Assembly (NCBI RefSeq): GCF_008693185.1
Contig: NZ_VXKN01000002.1
Location: 62,001-126,000, forward strand
From: Acinetobacter qingfengensis
GTDB lineage: Bacteria; Pseudomonadota; Gammaproteobacteria; Pseudomonadales; Moraxellaceae
Reading direction: 5' to 3'
DNA: 64,000 nucleotides
Positions 25,912 through 34,342 of this stretch are shown piece after piece. The stretch's first letter is position 1. Each line of letters opens with the position of its first letter. Both the position numbers and the translations under genes were made by a program. The notes under the pieces were generated by a model. That model was not told where the DNA came from and made no database searches. It worked only from the letters and a program-made list of their open reading frames with translations.

Positions 25912-28329
25912 ATGAGTACAGAACAGACCCCGCCTTTGGAAGGAGCCGGGTTAAAGATCTATCGTTACATTTTTGTCATTCTGACTTTTATTGTTTCGAT
26001 TGTTCTTATCTTTCAAGGTTACAGACTATTAAGTTTAGGTGGTACAAGTTTCTATTTAATTGCGGGTATTGCATATATACTCATCGCAATATTTTATGCC
26101 ATCAGAAAATCCCTTGGTTTATGGATTTCAATTGTAATCTATGTTGCAACCATTATCTGGGCAATTGCTGAAGTTCATTCATTAGACTTTTGGCCTTATA
26201 TTCCACGTCTTGTCGTTCCTACTGTTATTTTTGTATTGAGTTTATGGGCAAGTCGTACTTTTGCCAACATTGCACCAACAAAGCTAAAAATTGCCAATGG
26301 CGTAGGAATATTAGGTTTTATAGCATGTATTGTAGCGTTAGTGAGTGCTTTTTTCCCACATGGAAAAATTTATAATTCCGTCGAGCTGAGTCAGGATAAA
26401 AATTTAACTCGCCCAAATCCTGAAAATCCAGATAACTGGGAATACTATGGTCGTAATGGTAATGGTACACGTTTTGCGCCTTATACCGACATTACACCTG
26501 AAAATGTTAAAGATCTGAAGGTTGCTTGGGTTTATCATACCGGACGTGATAAAGGTGTGGGTGTAGATGAAAATACGCCTATCCAGATTGGTAGTACGTT
26601 ATATTCTTGTACACCAACAAACATTATCTCAGCAATTGATGGTGATACTGGTAAAGCATTATGGAAATATGATCCGAAAGCAAAAACTGCTGAACATATC
26701 ACCTGTCGTGGTGTAGGTTATTATAATATTGCACTGGACAAAAATATTTCTGCTGAGCAATCAGCATTGCCAATTACCAAAGAATGTCCGGAACGAATTT
26801 TAACCTCAACTGTAGATGGTCGCTTAATTGCGTTAAATGCAAAAACAGGTGCATTATGCCAAAGCTTTGGCAACAATGGTCAAGTTGATGTATTACATGA
26901 TATGGGACCAACGGAAAAAGGTAAGCGTTATCATCCAACATCTACCCCATTAATTGCTGGACACGTAGCAATTTTAGGTGGATGGGTGCGAGATATTGTG
27001 CATGGTGAACCTTCTGGTGTCGTACGTGCTTATGATATTAATACTGGTAAATTGGCTTGGGCTTGGGATGTTGGAAATCCGGAACTAAGTGGTGCACCTC
27101 AAGGAGATAAAAACTTCACGCTTGAAACACCAAATATGTGGACCATTCCAACCTACGATAAAGATTTAAATTTAGTTTATCTTCCAACAGGTAATGGCCC
27201 TCCGGACTATTGGGGAGGCGATCGTAATTCAGCCAAAGAAAAATTTGGTTCAACCATTGTTGCAGTAGATGCTTCAACAGGTAAAACCAAATGGACCTTT
27301 CAGACTGTTCACCATGATATCTGGGATTATGACTTACCATCACAACCTGTACTTTATGATGTTACCAATGATCAGGGCGTCAAAATCCCTGCTCTTATTC
27401 AAACCACGAAAACTGGTCAAATTTTTGTAGTTGATCGTCGTAATGGTCAACCTGTTACCAAAGTTATTGAAAAACCTGCACCACAAAACGGTAAGGCAGA
27501 AGGTGAAAAACTTGCACCAACACAACCTTATTCCGTAGGTATGCCACAAATTGGCAACGAAACCCTAACAGAGCAGGATATGTGGGGAATTTCTACCTTC
27601 GATCAACTTTCTTGCCGTATTACTTTTAAAGACTCACGTTATGATGGTCTATATACCCCACCGGGAGAAACACCTTACATTGAATGGCCAAGCTTATTAG
27701 GTGGTTTCAACTGGGGTGGTATTTCAGTTGATGAATCAACAGGTTTGATGTTTGTAAATGATATGCGCATGCCACTACGTATGTCATTGGTCCGCAAAGA
27801 GGATATGGGAAAATACAAAATCTCTACCGATGAAGTACCAGGATTTATGGGAACTGTACGTCCACAAATGGCTGGTGCATACGCAGGGATTAAAATTGAT
27901 ATTATGCAATCAAAACTTGGAATTCCATGCCAAAAACCACCTTTTGGAACAATGACTGCAATTGATTTAAAAACCAAAAAAGTGGTATGGCAAGTACCTA
28001 TGGGTACAGCTGAAGAGTTAGGACCATTTGGAATAAAATCCCACATGCCAATGCCTCTTGGTATGCCAACACTGGGGGGACCAACATCAACAGCATCTGG
28101 TCTGGTTTTCTTTGCAGGAACACAAGATTATTACTTGCGTGCATTGGATTCAAAAACTGGTAAAGAAGTATGGAAAGCAAAATTACCTGTGGGTGCAGTT
28201 GCTGCTCCGTTAATTTACAAATCACCAAAAACCGGGAAACAATATGTCGTTATTTCCGCCGGTGGTGCAAGTCACTCTAAAGATGTAGGTGATTATGTCA
28301 TTGCTTACGCTTTACCTGATAAAAAATAA
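25912..28329 (+). CDS. Membrane-bound PQQ-dependent dehydrogenase, glucose/quinate/shikimate family
   Basis: An 805-residue quinoprotein. Five membrane helices fill residues 1 to about 150. A periplasmic eight-bladed propeller follows, with WEYYGRNGNGTRFAPYTDI, repeated W-motifs (GKALWKYDP, GKTKWTFQT, KKVVWQVPMG, GKEVWKAKLPVG), FQTVHHDIWDYDLPSQP and YYLRALDSKTG. It oxidises a sugar or quinate-type alcohol in the periplasm and feeds electrons to ubiquinone. PQQ synthesis genes are not in the window. I cannot separate glucose dehydrogenase (Gcd) from quinate dehydrogenase (QuiA) by reading. AAAGAGG precedes the ATG at 25912; a longer TTG frame exists. Confidence 0.9.
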   Translation: MSTEQTPPLEGAGLKIYRYIFVILTFIVSIVLIFQGYRLLSLGGTSFYLIAGIAYILIAIFYAIRKSLGLWISIVIYVATIIWAIAEVHSLDFWPYIPRLVVPTVIFVLSLWASRTFANIAPTKLKIANGVGILGFIACIVALVSAFFPHGKIYNSVELSQDKNLTRPNPENPDNWEYYGRNGNGTRFAPYTDITPENVKDLKVAWVYHTGRDKGVGVDENTPIQIGSTLYSCTPTNIISAIDGDTGKALWKYDPKAKTAEHITCRGVGYYNIALDKNISAEQSALPITKECPERILTSTVDGRLIALNAKTGALCQSFGNNGQVDVLHDMGPTEKGKRYHPTSTPLIAGHVAILGGWVRDIVHGEPSGVVRAYDINTGKLAWAWDVGNPELSGAPQGDKNFTLETPNMWTIPTYDKDLNLVYLPTGNGPPDYWGGDRNSAKEKFGSTIVAVDASTGKTKWTFQTVHHDIWDYDLPSQPVLYDVTNDQGVKIPALIQTTKTGQIFVVDRRNGQPVTKVIEKPAPQNGKAEGEKLAPTQPYSVGMPQIGNETLTEQDMWGISTFDQLSCRITFKDSRYDGLYTPPGETPYIEWPSLLGGFNWGGISVDESTGLMFVNDMRMPLRMSLVRKEDMGKYKISTDEVPGFMGTVRPQMAGAYAGIKIDIMQSKLGIPCQKPPFGTMTAIDLKTKKVVWQVPMGTAEELGPFGIKSHMPMPLGMPTLGGPTSTASGLVFFAGTQDYYLRALDSKTGKEVWKAKLPVGAVAAPLIYKSPKTGKQYVVISAGGASHSKDVGDYVIAYALPDKK

Positions 28330-28380
28330 ACGTAAATGATAAAGCTAGCAACTTTATAAGATTTATCCTTTACGCCACTT

Positions 28381-28410
28381 TTACAGCAGGATGGCTACAT
28401 CCTGCTGTAA
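28381..28410. terminator. Hairpin after the PQQ dehydrogenase
   Basis: A perfect 13-bp stem (TTACAGCAGGATG with CATCCTGCTGTAA) and 4-nt loop lie about 50 bp past the stop. No T-run follows, so it may stabilise or end the transcript. Confidence 0.6.
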
Positions 28411-28507
28411 ATCCATTCTATGTTACATCATAATAATGCTTCTATCACTAAGTGCTTTTGGTCAATCCATTGTAATCAAATTGTCATTAATTATTAACAT
28501 CAGTGTC

Positions 28508-28602
28508 ACATCTCTCCAAGATACTTCATACAAGTTCGTAAGCTTATGTAAATTTATGTTTCCATAGGCAGCACAAGCCAGACAAGTACTTTGGAGAGAT
28601 GT
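28508..28602 (+). promoter_or_regulatory. Structured porin 5' leader that hides the ribosome-binding site
   Basis: Bases 28508-28526 (starting ACATCTCTCCAAG) can pair with 28584-28602 (ending TTGGAGAGATGT) over 19 positions: 17 Watson-Crick pairs, one G-U and one mismatch. The right arm contains the GGAGAG Shine-Dalgarno of the porin (28593-28598), so the stem would block translation. Inside the loop a second 7-bp stem forms between 28542-28548 and 28563-28569. The pairing is read directly; regulation is inferred. Confidence 0.6.
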
Positions 28603-28604
28603 AA

Positions 28605-29681
28605 ATGAAAAAATTATTACTAGCAGCAGCAATTGCAACACTAGGATTAAGTACAGCACAAGCTGCACCTACTTTATATGGTAAAATTAATGTTACTTTA
28701 GACCAAATAGACAACGAAGATTTCAACGGTCATAACGAAACACAACTTAACTCAAATGCTTCACGTATCGGTGTTAAAGGTGAAGAAAAACTAACTGATA
28801 ATGTTGGTGTTGTATATACCGCAGAGTGGGAAATCAGTGCAGATGGTGATGAGTCAGATGCGCAAACCTTTAAAAAACGTAACTTATTTGCTGGCTTAAA
28901 ATTCAAAGACATCGGTACACTAAAAGCAGGTATTTTTGACTCTTACTTCAAAACAGCTGCTGGTAATAATCAAGATATCTTTAACGACCATAGTGTTCTG
29001 GATATGACCAGTATTTTGGGTGGTGAAGAACGTTTAAAAAATTCTGTTGGCTTTGAAACTGATAAAAAATTATTAGGTGGCTTACAATTTAATGTAATGG
29101 CACAACAAGGTGAAGACGAAACGCTTCTTGGTAATAATAGTGAGCGTGATGGTTTCGGCAGTAGTGTTTCAACCTCTTTAACCTATGAAAATAAAGATTA
29201 TGGTTTCGCAGCAGCTGTAGCCGGTAATTTTGGTGTGGGTCAAAAATATAATGGCGTCACTGAAACATCCAGCAAAATCGCATCAAATGCAATCCGTGTA
29301 ACTGGTTCTTATGACTTCTCTAAATTAGGTGTTAATGGTCTAGTTTTAGGTGGCTTATGGCAAACCAGTGAAGCTAAGGACGATATCTCTGCACTACCTG
29401 GCCTAAAAGAAAATGCTTATAGCATTACCACAGCGTATGCAATTCCATCTACGCCATGGAAAGTAAAAGCCGAATACGTTGCAGCAACAACTGAAATTGA
29501 TAATGTTGCTGATCGCAAAATTGATCAATATGGTGTAGGCGTAGACTATAACTTCAACAAGCAAACTCGTTTCTATGGTGTGCTGGCGCAACAAAAACTT
29601 AATAATGCGCTCTTGGTTGCTAAAGGTGCCACTGATAATAAGAAAACCGTTGTTGGTTTAGGTATGGAATATAGCTTCTGA
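28605..29681 (+). CDS. Outer-membrane porin (Gram-negative general porin, Porin_4 type)
   Basis: A 358-residue protein with a signal peptide ending STAQA and a mature start APTLYGKINVTLDQ. It has alternating beta-strand sequence and a C-terminal strand ending in Phe (GLGMEYSF), the BAM recognition signature. SRIGVKGEEKLTDNVGVVYTAEW matches the beta-proteobacterial/Acinetobacter trimeric porin pattern. It allows passive diffusion of small solutes. It follows the PQQ dehydrogenase in the same direction but with its own leader; whether it admits that enzyme's substrate is speculative. A perfect terminator follows. Confidence 0.88.
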   Translation: MKKLLLAAAIATLGLSTAQAAPTLYGKINVTLDQIDNEDFNGHNETQLNSNASRIGVKGEEKLTDNVGVVYTAEWEISADGDESDAQTFKKRNLFAGLKFKDIGTLKAGIFDSYFKTAAGNNQDIFNDHSVLDMTSILGGEERLKNSVGFETDKKLLGGLQFNVMAQQGEDETLLGNNSERDGFGSSVSTSLTYENKDYGFAAAVAGNFGVGQKYNGVTETSSKIASNAIRVTGSYDFSKLGVNGLVLGGLWQTSEAKDDISALPGLKENAYSITTAYAIPSTPWKVKAEYVAATTEIDNVADRKIDQYGVGVDYNFNKQTRFYGVLAQQKLNNALLVAKGATDNKKTVVGLGMEYSF

Positions 29682-29705
29682 TTATCAATGGATCTTAATC
29701 ATATC

Positions 29706-29735
29706 AAACAGCCTGCTTCATGAAGCAGGCTGTTT
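29706..29735. terminator. Bidirectional terminator after the porin gene
   Basis: A perfect 15-bp palindrome (AAACAGCCTGCTTCA and complement) is followed by CTTGTTT, between convergent porin and DUF937 genes. Confidence 0.85.
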
Positions 29736-29740
29736 CTTGT

Positions 29741-30346
29741 TTAACGTTTTAAAAAATTAGCCAATAAATTCTGAATATCATTGTTGGCTTCCTGTGTATT
29801 GGTCTGCTCACCTTTTGGTGTTAAAGAATCGATAATTTGTGGCAAGGCAGATGCAATTGCAGAATAAATAGATTCTTTAGTGGTATTTGCCTGATCAGCA
29901 ACTTGCTCCACTTGAGCATCATCGAACAAAGATTGTAATTGTTGCTCAGCCACATTGGCATTATTTGCATGGTCAGGGTTTACCCATGATTGCACCTGAT
30001 CAGCTAAACCTGCTTGTTTTAGTTTATCCAATGCACCCTGTAAACCGCCTTGTTGTTGAATCCAGCCCAATATCAAAGGTAATACGGCAATGAGCAATGC
30101 CGAACTGCCTGAACCGGTATTGGTTTGTTTTGTATTACCTTGTCCCAAAGAACCCAATACAGAACCTAATATACCACCTAAACCTGACTGGGCATTTTGA
30201 TTTTGTCCACCCTGATTACCAAGCTGACCTAATACTGAACCTAAAATTCCACCCAACCCAGACTGGCTTTGATTACCTTGCTGATTATTTTGACCACCTA
30301 ATGCCTGTTTTGCCAAGCTTTCTACCAAATCAGAAAGATTTGTCAT
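29741..30346 (-). CDS. DUF937-domain protein with duplicated Gly/Leu repeat
   Basis: A 201-residue protein. The N-terminal 75 residues are Gly/Gln/Asn-rich and contain the 13-residue unit QSGLGGILGSVLG twice, at residues 28-40 and 53-65. A hydrophobic segment follows (ALLIAVLPLILGWIQQQGG), and then a helical C-terminal domain (about 105-200) of the DUF937/YidB type. Function is unknown. GGGG-type Shine-Dalgarno precedes the ATG. No signal peptide is evident. Confidence 0.7.
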   Translation of the reverse strand: MTNLSDLVESLAKQALGGQNNQQGNQSQSGLGGILGSVLGQLGNQGGQNQNAQSGLGGILGSVLGSLGQGNTKQTNTGSGSSALLIAVLPLILGWIQQQGGLQGALDKLKQAGLADQVQSWVNPDHANNANVAEQQLQSLFDDAQVEQVADQANTTKESIYSAIASALPQIIDSLTPKGEQTNTQEANNDIQNLLANFLKR

Positions 30347-30452
30347 TTTAAACCCCGATAAATATCAATTTAGTCATCTATATAACGTTAATTATTCAAT
30401 CTATACAAGGTTTGAAGCGGTTAAATAACAAGAAAACAGCACAATTACCGTA

Positions 30453-30917
30453 TTACCATCTAAATTTATCCCAATTTTCTGGATTTGCCCAAAATTTTGA
30501 ATTAAACCAGTCAGGTACATGTTTATAGGTCAAAATATTAAACTGCCAGATCTGTACAGGGTTATTTTCAGGCATATTTTGTAAAAGTTGATTAAAACCC
30601 AATGCTCGAAGTTGTTTTTCTAATTGAGGATGTGCAAACACAATAATTTTTTTGGCAAACAAATCACGTAAGCGAACCAGTGCATTATTGATGCTGATCT
30701 GGTTTTGTCCTTGAATATGATCAGCCTTGACCAAATTAACCAATGCCAAATCGTAACGCTGGGTAAAAGGCAGACTTAGCACTTCCGTTAAGTTACAATA
30801 TTGCCACTGTCCATCCCAGTGTGATTGCGGTGTGATGTCTATCGTAATGGCTGACGTTACTTTTTTCTCCTCTGCGAGTAATTGCAATAGAAGTGGAATA
30901 AAATCAAAATCAGCCAT
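30453..30917 (-). CDS. Conserved hypothetical protein (DUF6231-like)
   Basis: A 154-residue soluble protein I cannot assign to a reaction. It has a Rossmann-like alternation with YDLALVNLVKADHI and KKIIVFAHPQLEKQLRALGF, reminiscent of small SAM-fold proteins, and a Trp-rich tail (WFNSKFWANPENWDKFRW). It resembles the family labelled DUF6231 in Acinetobacter. The ATG at 30917 has AAGGA at good spacing; the longer TTG frame would overlap the divergent neighbour. Confidence 0.55.
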   Translation of the reverse strand: MADFDFIPLLLQLLAEEKKVTSAITIDITPQSHWDGQWQYCNLTEVLSLPFTQRYDLALVNLVKADHIQGQNQISINNALVRLRDLFAKKIIVFAHPQLEKQLRALGFNQLLQNMPENNPVQIWQFNILTYKHVPDWFNSKFWANPENWDKFRW

Positions 30918-30931
30918 ATCTGAAATCCTTA

Positions 30932-31798
30932 ATGTCGAGCAAAGCAATGGAATACAAAGGCATTTGTCATAAAATGCAGGCGCACACGACGCCTGCTGAT
31001 ATACAAACGAACGCCACTCTTCCTAGCCATGTTGAGTATAAATTTGTTTTGGATCAATTCAATACTGATTTGATGCATTTAATTGGCGAAACCATCCAAC
31101 TTGAATGGACTGGTCGAATTTTCTGCGTTTCATGTGGGGCAAAAACTCCAAAATCCTATTCACAAGGTCATTGCTTTAAATGTTTTAAAACAAAAGCCGA
31201 ATGTGATATGTGCATTCTAAAACCAGAAACCTGTCATTACCACCTAGGAACGTGTCGAGAAGAAAGTTTTGCACAAAATATTTGTTTTCAACCACATATT
31301 GTGTATTTGGCCAATTCCAGTGCATTAAAAGTTGGCATTACCCGTATTGTCAATATGCCAACACGATGGTTAGATCAAGGTGCAACACAAGCCTTACCAA
31401 TTTTAAAGGTTGGTTCACGCCGCCTATCTGGTCATGTAGAAATATTATTGGCTGAGATGATTTCGGATAAAACCGATTGGCGCAAACTGCTCAAAGGTGA
31501 AGCTGCCCCTCTGGATCTTATCGATGAAAAAAATAATCTTCTGGATCAATTCCATTTTGAACTGGCAAGTTTATCCAATGAATTCCCTGAAGAAGATTTT
31601 CAATTTCTGGATGAAACACCACATGAATTTATTTATCCGGTAAATGTCTATCCGCAAAAAATTAGCAGTCACAATCTGGATAAAACAGCAAAAATTCAGG
31701 GTAAGTTACAAGGTATTAAAGGACAATATCTAATCATGGATACCGGTGTAATTAATATCCGAAAATACTCTGGTTATGAAATTATTTTAAGTAGTTAA
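30932..31798 (+). CDS. DUF2797 family protein, cysteine-rich
   Basis: A 288-residue protein with a zinc-ribbon-like N-terminal third: CVSCG, then CFKCF, CDMCILKPETCHYH and a further Cys pair. Next comes the DUF2797-typical HIVYLANSSALKVGITR, GIY-YIG-nuclease-like in its YLANSS...KVGIT pattern, then RWLDQGATQALPI. The biochemical role is unknown. Alternative ATG starts exist at 30947 and 30974. It diverges from the DUF6231-like gene with about 15 bp between starts, so the two share a promoter region. Confidence 0.75.
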   Translation: MSSKAMEYKGICHKMQAHTTPADIQTNATLPSHVEYKFVLDQFNTDLMHLIGETIQLEWTGRIFCVSCGAKTPKSYSQGHCFKCFKTKAECDMCILKPETCHYHLGTCREESFAQNICFQPHIVYLANSSALKVGITRIVNMPTRWLDQGATQALPILKVGSRRLSGHVEILLAEMISDKTDWRKLLKGEAAPLDLIDEKNNLLDQFHFELASLSNEFPEEDFQFLDETPHEFIYPVNVYPQKISSHNLDKTAKIQGKLQGIKGQYLIMDTGVINIRKYSGYEIILSS

Positions 31799-31806
31799 GT
31801 GACTTA

Positions 31807-31837
31807 TCATCCCTCATGACACGATCATCAGGGATGA
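31807..31837. terminator. Hairpin between convergent DUF2797 and yceI genes
   Basis: TCATCCCT pairs with AGGGATGA, extended by a further ATGA/TCAT stem. No strong T-run follows. Confidence 0.55.
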
Positions 31838-31853
31838 GTTTAACCTGAAACTT

Positions 31854-32438
31854 TTATTTTGCTGTAGAAGCTTCAGTTGTGATATTTACAGTGATTTTGT
31901 CACCAACATTGGGAACATAGTTTCCGATACCAAACGCAGAACGATTAAATGATGTCGTTGCATTAAAGCCAACGGTTGGCAATTTAGTCATTGGATGTAA
32001 ACCCTTGTTATTTAAAGTTGCATTTAATACAACAGGTTTAGACACACCTTTGACAGTCAAGTTACCATAGATTTTAAAGTGTTTTTTATCCTTGGTTTCA
32101 ACTTTGGTACTCTTAAAAGTAATGTTTGGATATTTTGCTGCATTAAACCAGCCTTCTTGCTGAAATTCACTGTCTAGAGCTTTAACATTGGTATTCACAC
32201 TACTTACGGGGATAGTAACTTCTACAGCAGATTTTGCAGGATTTTGTTCATCGACTTTAATTACACCCTGAATATCAGAAAAGTTTGCGCTTGGTGTAGA
32301 AAAACCAAAGTGATTCCATGAAAATACGGTTGCTGTATGTGTTGGATCAATTTTATAATCTACTGGTGCTGCTAATGCTAAACCAGATGTAGTGGCAACC
32401 AATAATCCCAAAGATAAAGTTTTTAAAGTGTTCATCAT
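31854..32438 (-). CDS. YceI family periplasmic lipid-binding protein
   Basis: A 194-residue protein with a signal peptide (cleavage after GLALA). The mature part begins APVDYKIDPTHTATVFSWNHFG and follows the YceI lipocalin-like barrel: ITFKSTKVETKDKKHFKIYG, NLTVKGVSKPVVLNATL, FNATTSFNRSAFGIGNYVP. Family members bind polyprenoid or amide lipids in the periplasm; the physiological role is unsettled. GAGGACA precedes the first of two consecutive ATG codons. It is a single gene with its own upstream region. Confidence 0.9.
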   Translation of the reverse strand: MMNTLKTLSLGLLVATTSGLALAAPVDYKIDPTHTATVFSWNHFGFSTPSANFSDIQGVIKVDEQNPAKSAVEVTIPVSSVNTNVKALDSEFQQEGWFNAAKYPNITFKSTKVETKDKKHFKIYGNLTVKGVSKPVVLNATLNNKGLHPMTKLPTVGFNATTSFNRSAFGIGNYVPNVGDKITVNITTEASTAK

Positions 32439-32640
32439 TGTCCTCGACTTTAAATATCTATTTGATGTGAAATAATTCTAGATGAATTGCACATTAAATA
32501 TTGCATAATCCTGACAACACTATGTTTTAAATTTGCAACGAAACTCTAATTCAATGTATTTGATACTCTAATCATAAAGTTTGATAGACATACAATATCC
32601 TTATCCGCGATTCAATTATAGACTTGCCAAATCGCATTTT

Positions 32641-32673
32641 TTGCAATCATAGTTAACTATTAATATAATTAAT
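32641..32673 (+). promoter_or_regulatory. Sigma-70 promoter with overlapping dyad upstream of marR
   Basis: TTGCAA (32641-32646) and TATAAT (32664-32669) are 17 bp apart, a strong vegetative promoter. The dyad ATTAAT-ATA-ATTAAT (32659-32673) covers the -10 box, as expected for MarR autorepression. Confidence 0.65.
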
Positions 32674-32687
32674 TATCAGGCCAAAAT

Positions 32688-33122
32688 ATGCAATCAATCT
32701 ATTCATTTCGTACGTTATTGCTTAAAAGTGCACGATTGTTGACTGAGCAAATTAATGAATATCTACATACACAACAACTTAATTATTCATTATGGCAAGT
32801 ATTATTTGTGATTGATCAATATCAACAATGCACTTTGATCGATATTGCACAACAATTGCATATTTCACAGCCTGCAATCAGTAAAAGGATTTTTGAATTA
32901 GAGCAAAAACAATGTATTACGTTTATTCCCTCCAATAATCGACGAGAAAAAATTGTTAGTTTAAGCCCACATGGCATAAAGCTTTTTGAATATTGTAAAC
33001 AGCAAATTGATACGATTGAGAAAACCCATCTCACTCAAATTGATCCGGATGCGCTCAATCTCACCAAACAAGTATTACAAGTTTTTTTAAAAAATCTGCA
33101 AGATCAGGAATCAGCACAATGA
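32688..33122 (+). CDS. MarR-family transcriptional regulator
   Basis: A 144-residue winged-helix regulator: YSLWQVLFVIDQYQQCTLIDIAQQL, HISQPAISKRIFELEQK as recognition helix, and the wing around IPSNNRREKIVSLSPHG. It overlaps the following MFS gene by 4 bp (ATGA), so it almost surely controls that exporter together with itself through the promoter dyad. The ligand is unknown. Confidence 0.9.
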   Translation: MQSIYSFRTLLLKSARLLTEQINEYLHTQQLNYSLWQVLFVIDQYQQCTLIDIAQQLHISQPAISKRIFELEQKQCITFIPSNNRREKIVSLSPHGIKLFEYCKQQIDTIEKTHLTQIDPDALNLTKQVLQVFLKNLQDQESAQ

Positions 33123-34288
33123 GTGACACTCGTTTATGGACTAAAGATTTTCTTTTATCCGGCTTGATTAATTTTTTAATGATTATGGTGTTTTACATGC
33201 TGGTCGTGGTGATGGCAAGCTATGCAATTCATATTCTAAATGCTAGCACTGCTCAAGCAGGGTTAGTATCTGGACTTTTCATTATTGGTACATTGGTTGG
33301 TCGATTTTTTTTACATTTGATTATTCAAAAAATTGGGCAAAAAAATACTATGTATTTGGGATTTATCGGATTTTGTGGCAGTGCGATGTTGTATTATTTG
33401 AATCCGACGCTTGATTGGCTCATGTTCATTCGTTTTATTCATGGTTTAAGTTATGGATTTGCCAGTACAGTGATTAGTACCATGATTGCCCAAATTATTC
33501 CGATCACCCGTCGTGGCGAAGGCATCGGTTATTTCAGTTTAAGTAATACTGTAGGTACTGCTATTGGCCCATTGTTAGCAATTTATTTAAGTATACATGC
33601 CTCTTTTGATTCAATTTTTATCTTTTGCATAGTGACCTCTGTGATATGTTTTATGCTGAGCTTTTATCTATCATTTCCAACTCAATCCAATCACACTTCA
33701 ATACAGACAGCGTCATGGCTTAGTCAAATGATTGAATTAAAAGCCATACCAATTTCCATAGTTGCTTTGCTAAGTGCTATCTGTTACTCAGGAGTTTTAA
33801 CTTTTATTAATTTTTATGCACAACAACTCCGATTGGATTATGCAGGCTCATTATTTTTTGTCATTTATTCGTTAAGTATTTTTCTTTCCCGGCCATTTAC
33901 CGGAAAACTGATGGATCAAAAAGGTGAAAATATTGTGATGTATCCTGCACTTGTGACTTTAGCCTTGTCACTTTTGTTATTGTCATTTACGCAATCATCA
34001 ACAGTATTATTATTATGTGCAGCATTATTGGGATTTGGTTTTGGTAATATTCAATCCATTGCTCAGACCATTGCAATACAAAGTACAGATATTGAACATA
34101 TTGGACTTGCTACATCCACATTTTTAATTGCAATCAATATTGGATTAGGTTTTGGGCCATTTTTTCTAGGTTGTCTATTAAATTATATGGATTATGCACA
34201 AATGTATTTGTATAGCGGTATCGGTGCAGCATTATGCCTGTTTCTATATTATTTTCTACATGGCCGGTATGTAAAACCTCTAAACTAA
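33119..34288 (+). CDS. MFS transporter under MarR control
   Basis: A 389-residue twelve-helix MFS protein with a helix 2-3 loop (GTLVGRFFLHLIIQKIGQKN), HGLSYGFASTVISTMIAQIIP in helix 4-5, and FLSRPFTGKLMDQKGE in the second half. The drug-efflux-like size and MarR coupling suggest an exporter of a toxic or aromatic compound, but the substrate cannot be read. Translation is coupled to marR by the 4-bp overlap. Confidence 0.88.
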   Translation: MSDTRLWTKDFLLSGLINFLMIMVFYMLVVVMASYAIHILNASTAQAGLVSGLFIIGTLVGRFFLHLIIQKIGQKNTMYLGFIGFCGSAMLYYLNPTLDWLMFIRFIHGLSYGFASTVISTMIAQIIPITRRGEGIGYFSLSNTVGTAIGPLLAIYLSIHASFDSIFIFCIVTSVICFMLSFYLSFPTQSNHTSIQTASWLSQMIELKAIPISIVALLSAICYSGVLTFINFYAQQLRLDYAGSLFFVIYSLSIFLSRPFTGKLMDQKGENIVMYPALVTLALSLLLLSFTQSSTVLLLCAALLGFGFGNIQSIAQTIAIQSTDIEHIGLATSTFLIAINIGLGFGPFFLGCLLNYMDYAQMYLYSGIGAALCLFLYYFLHGRYVKPLN

Positions 34289-34322
34289 AAAAAGATGTAC
34301 ACGTGTTTGCACCTGTACATCT
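34287..34322 (-). terminator. Terminator of gdhA
   Basis: On the minus strand AGATGTACA/TGTACATCT (9 bp) is followed by seven T residues, about 20 bp past the gdhA stop. The stem also serves the convergent MFS gene. Confidence 0.8.
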
Positions 34323-34342
34323 GATTGGAAAAATTAATATTT

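Noticed and set aside
27675..28046. 123-codon frame antisense to the PQQ dehydrogenase
   Set aside because: Antisense shadow of a conserved propeller domain.
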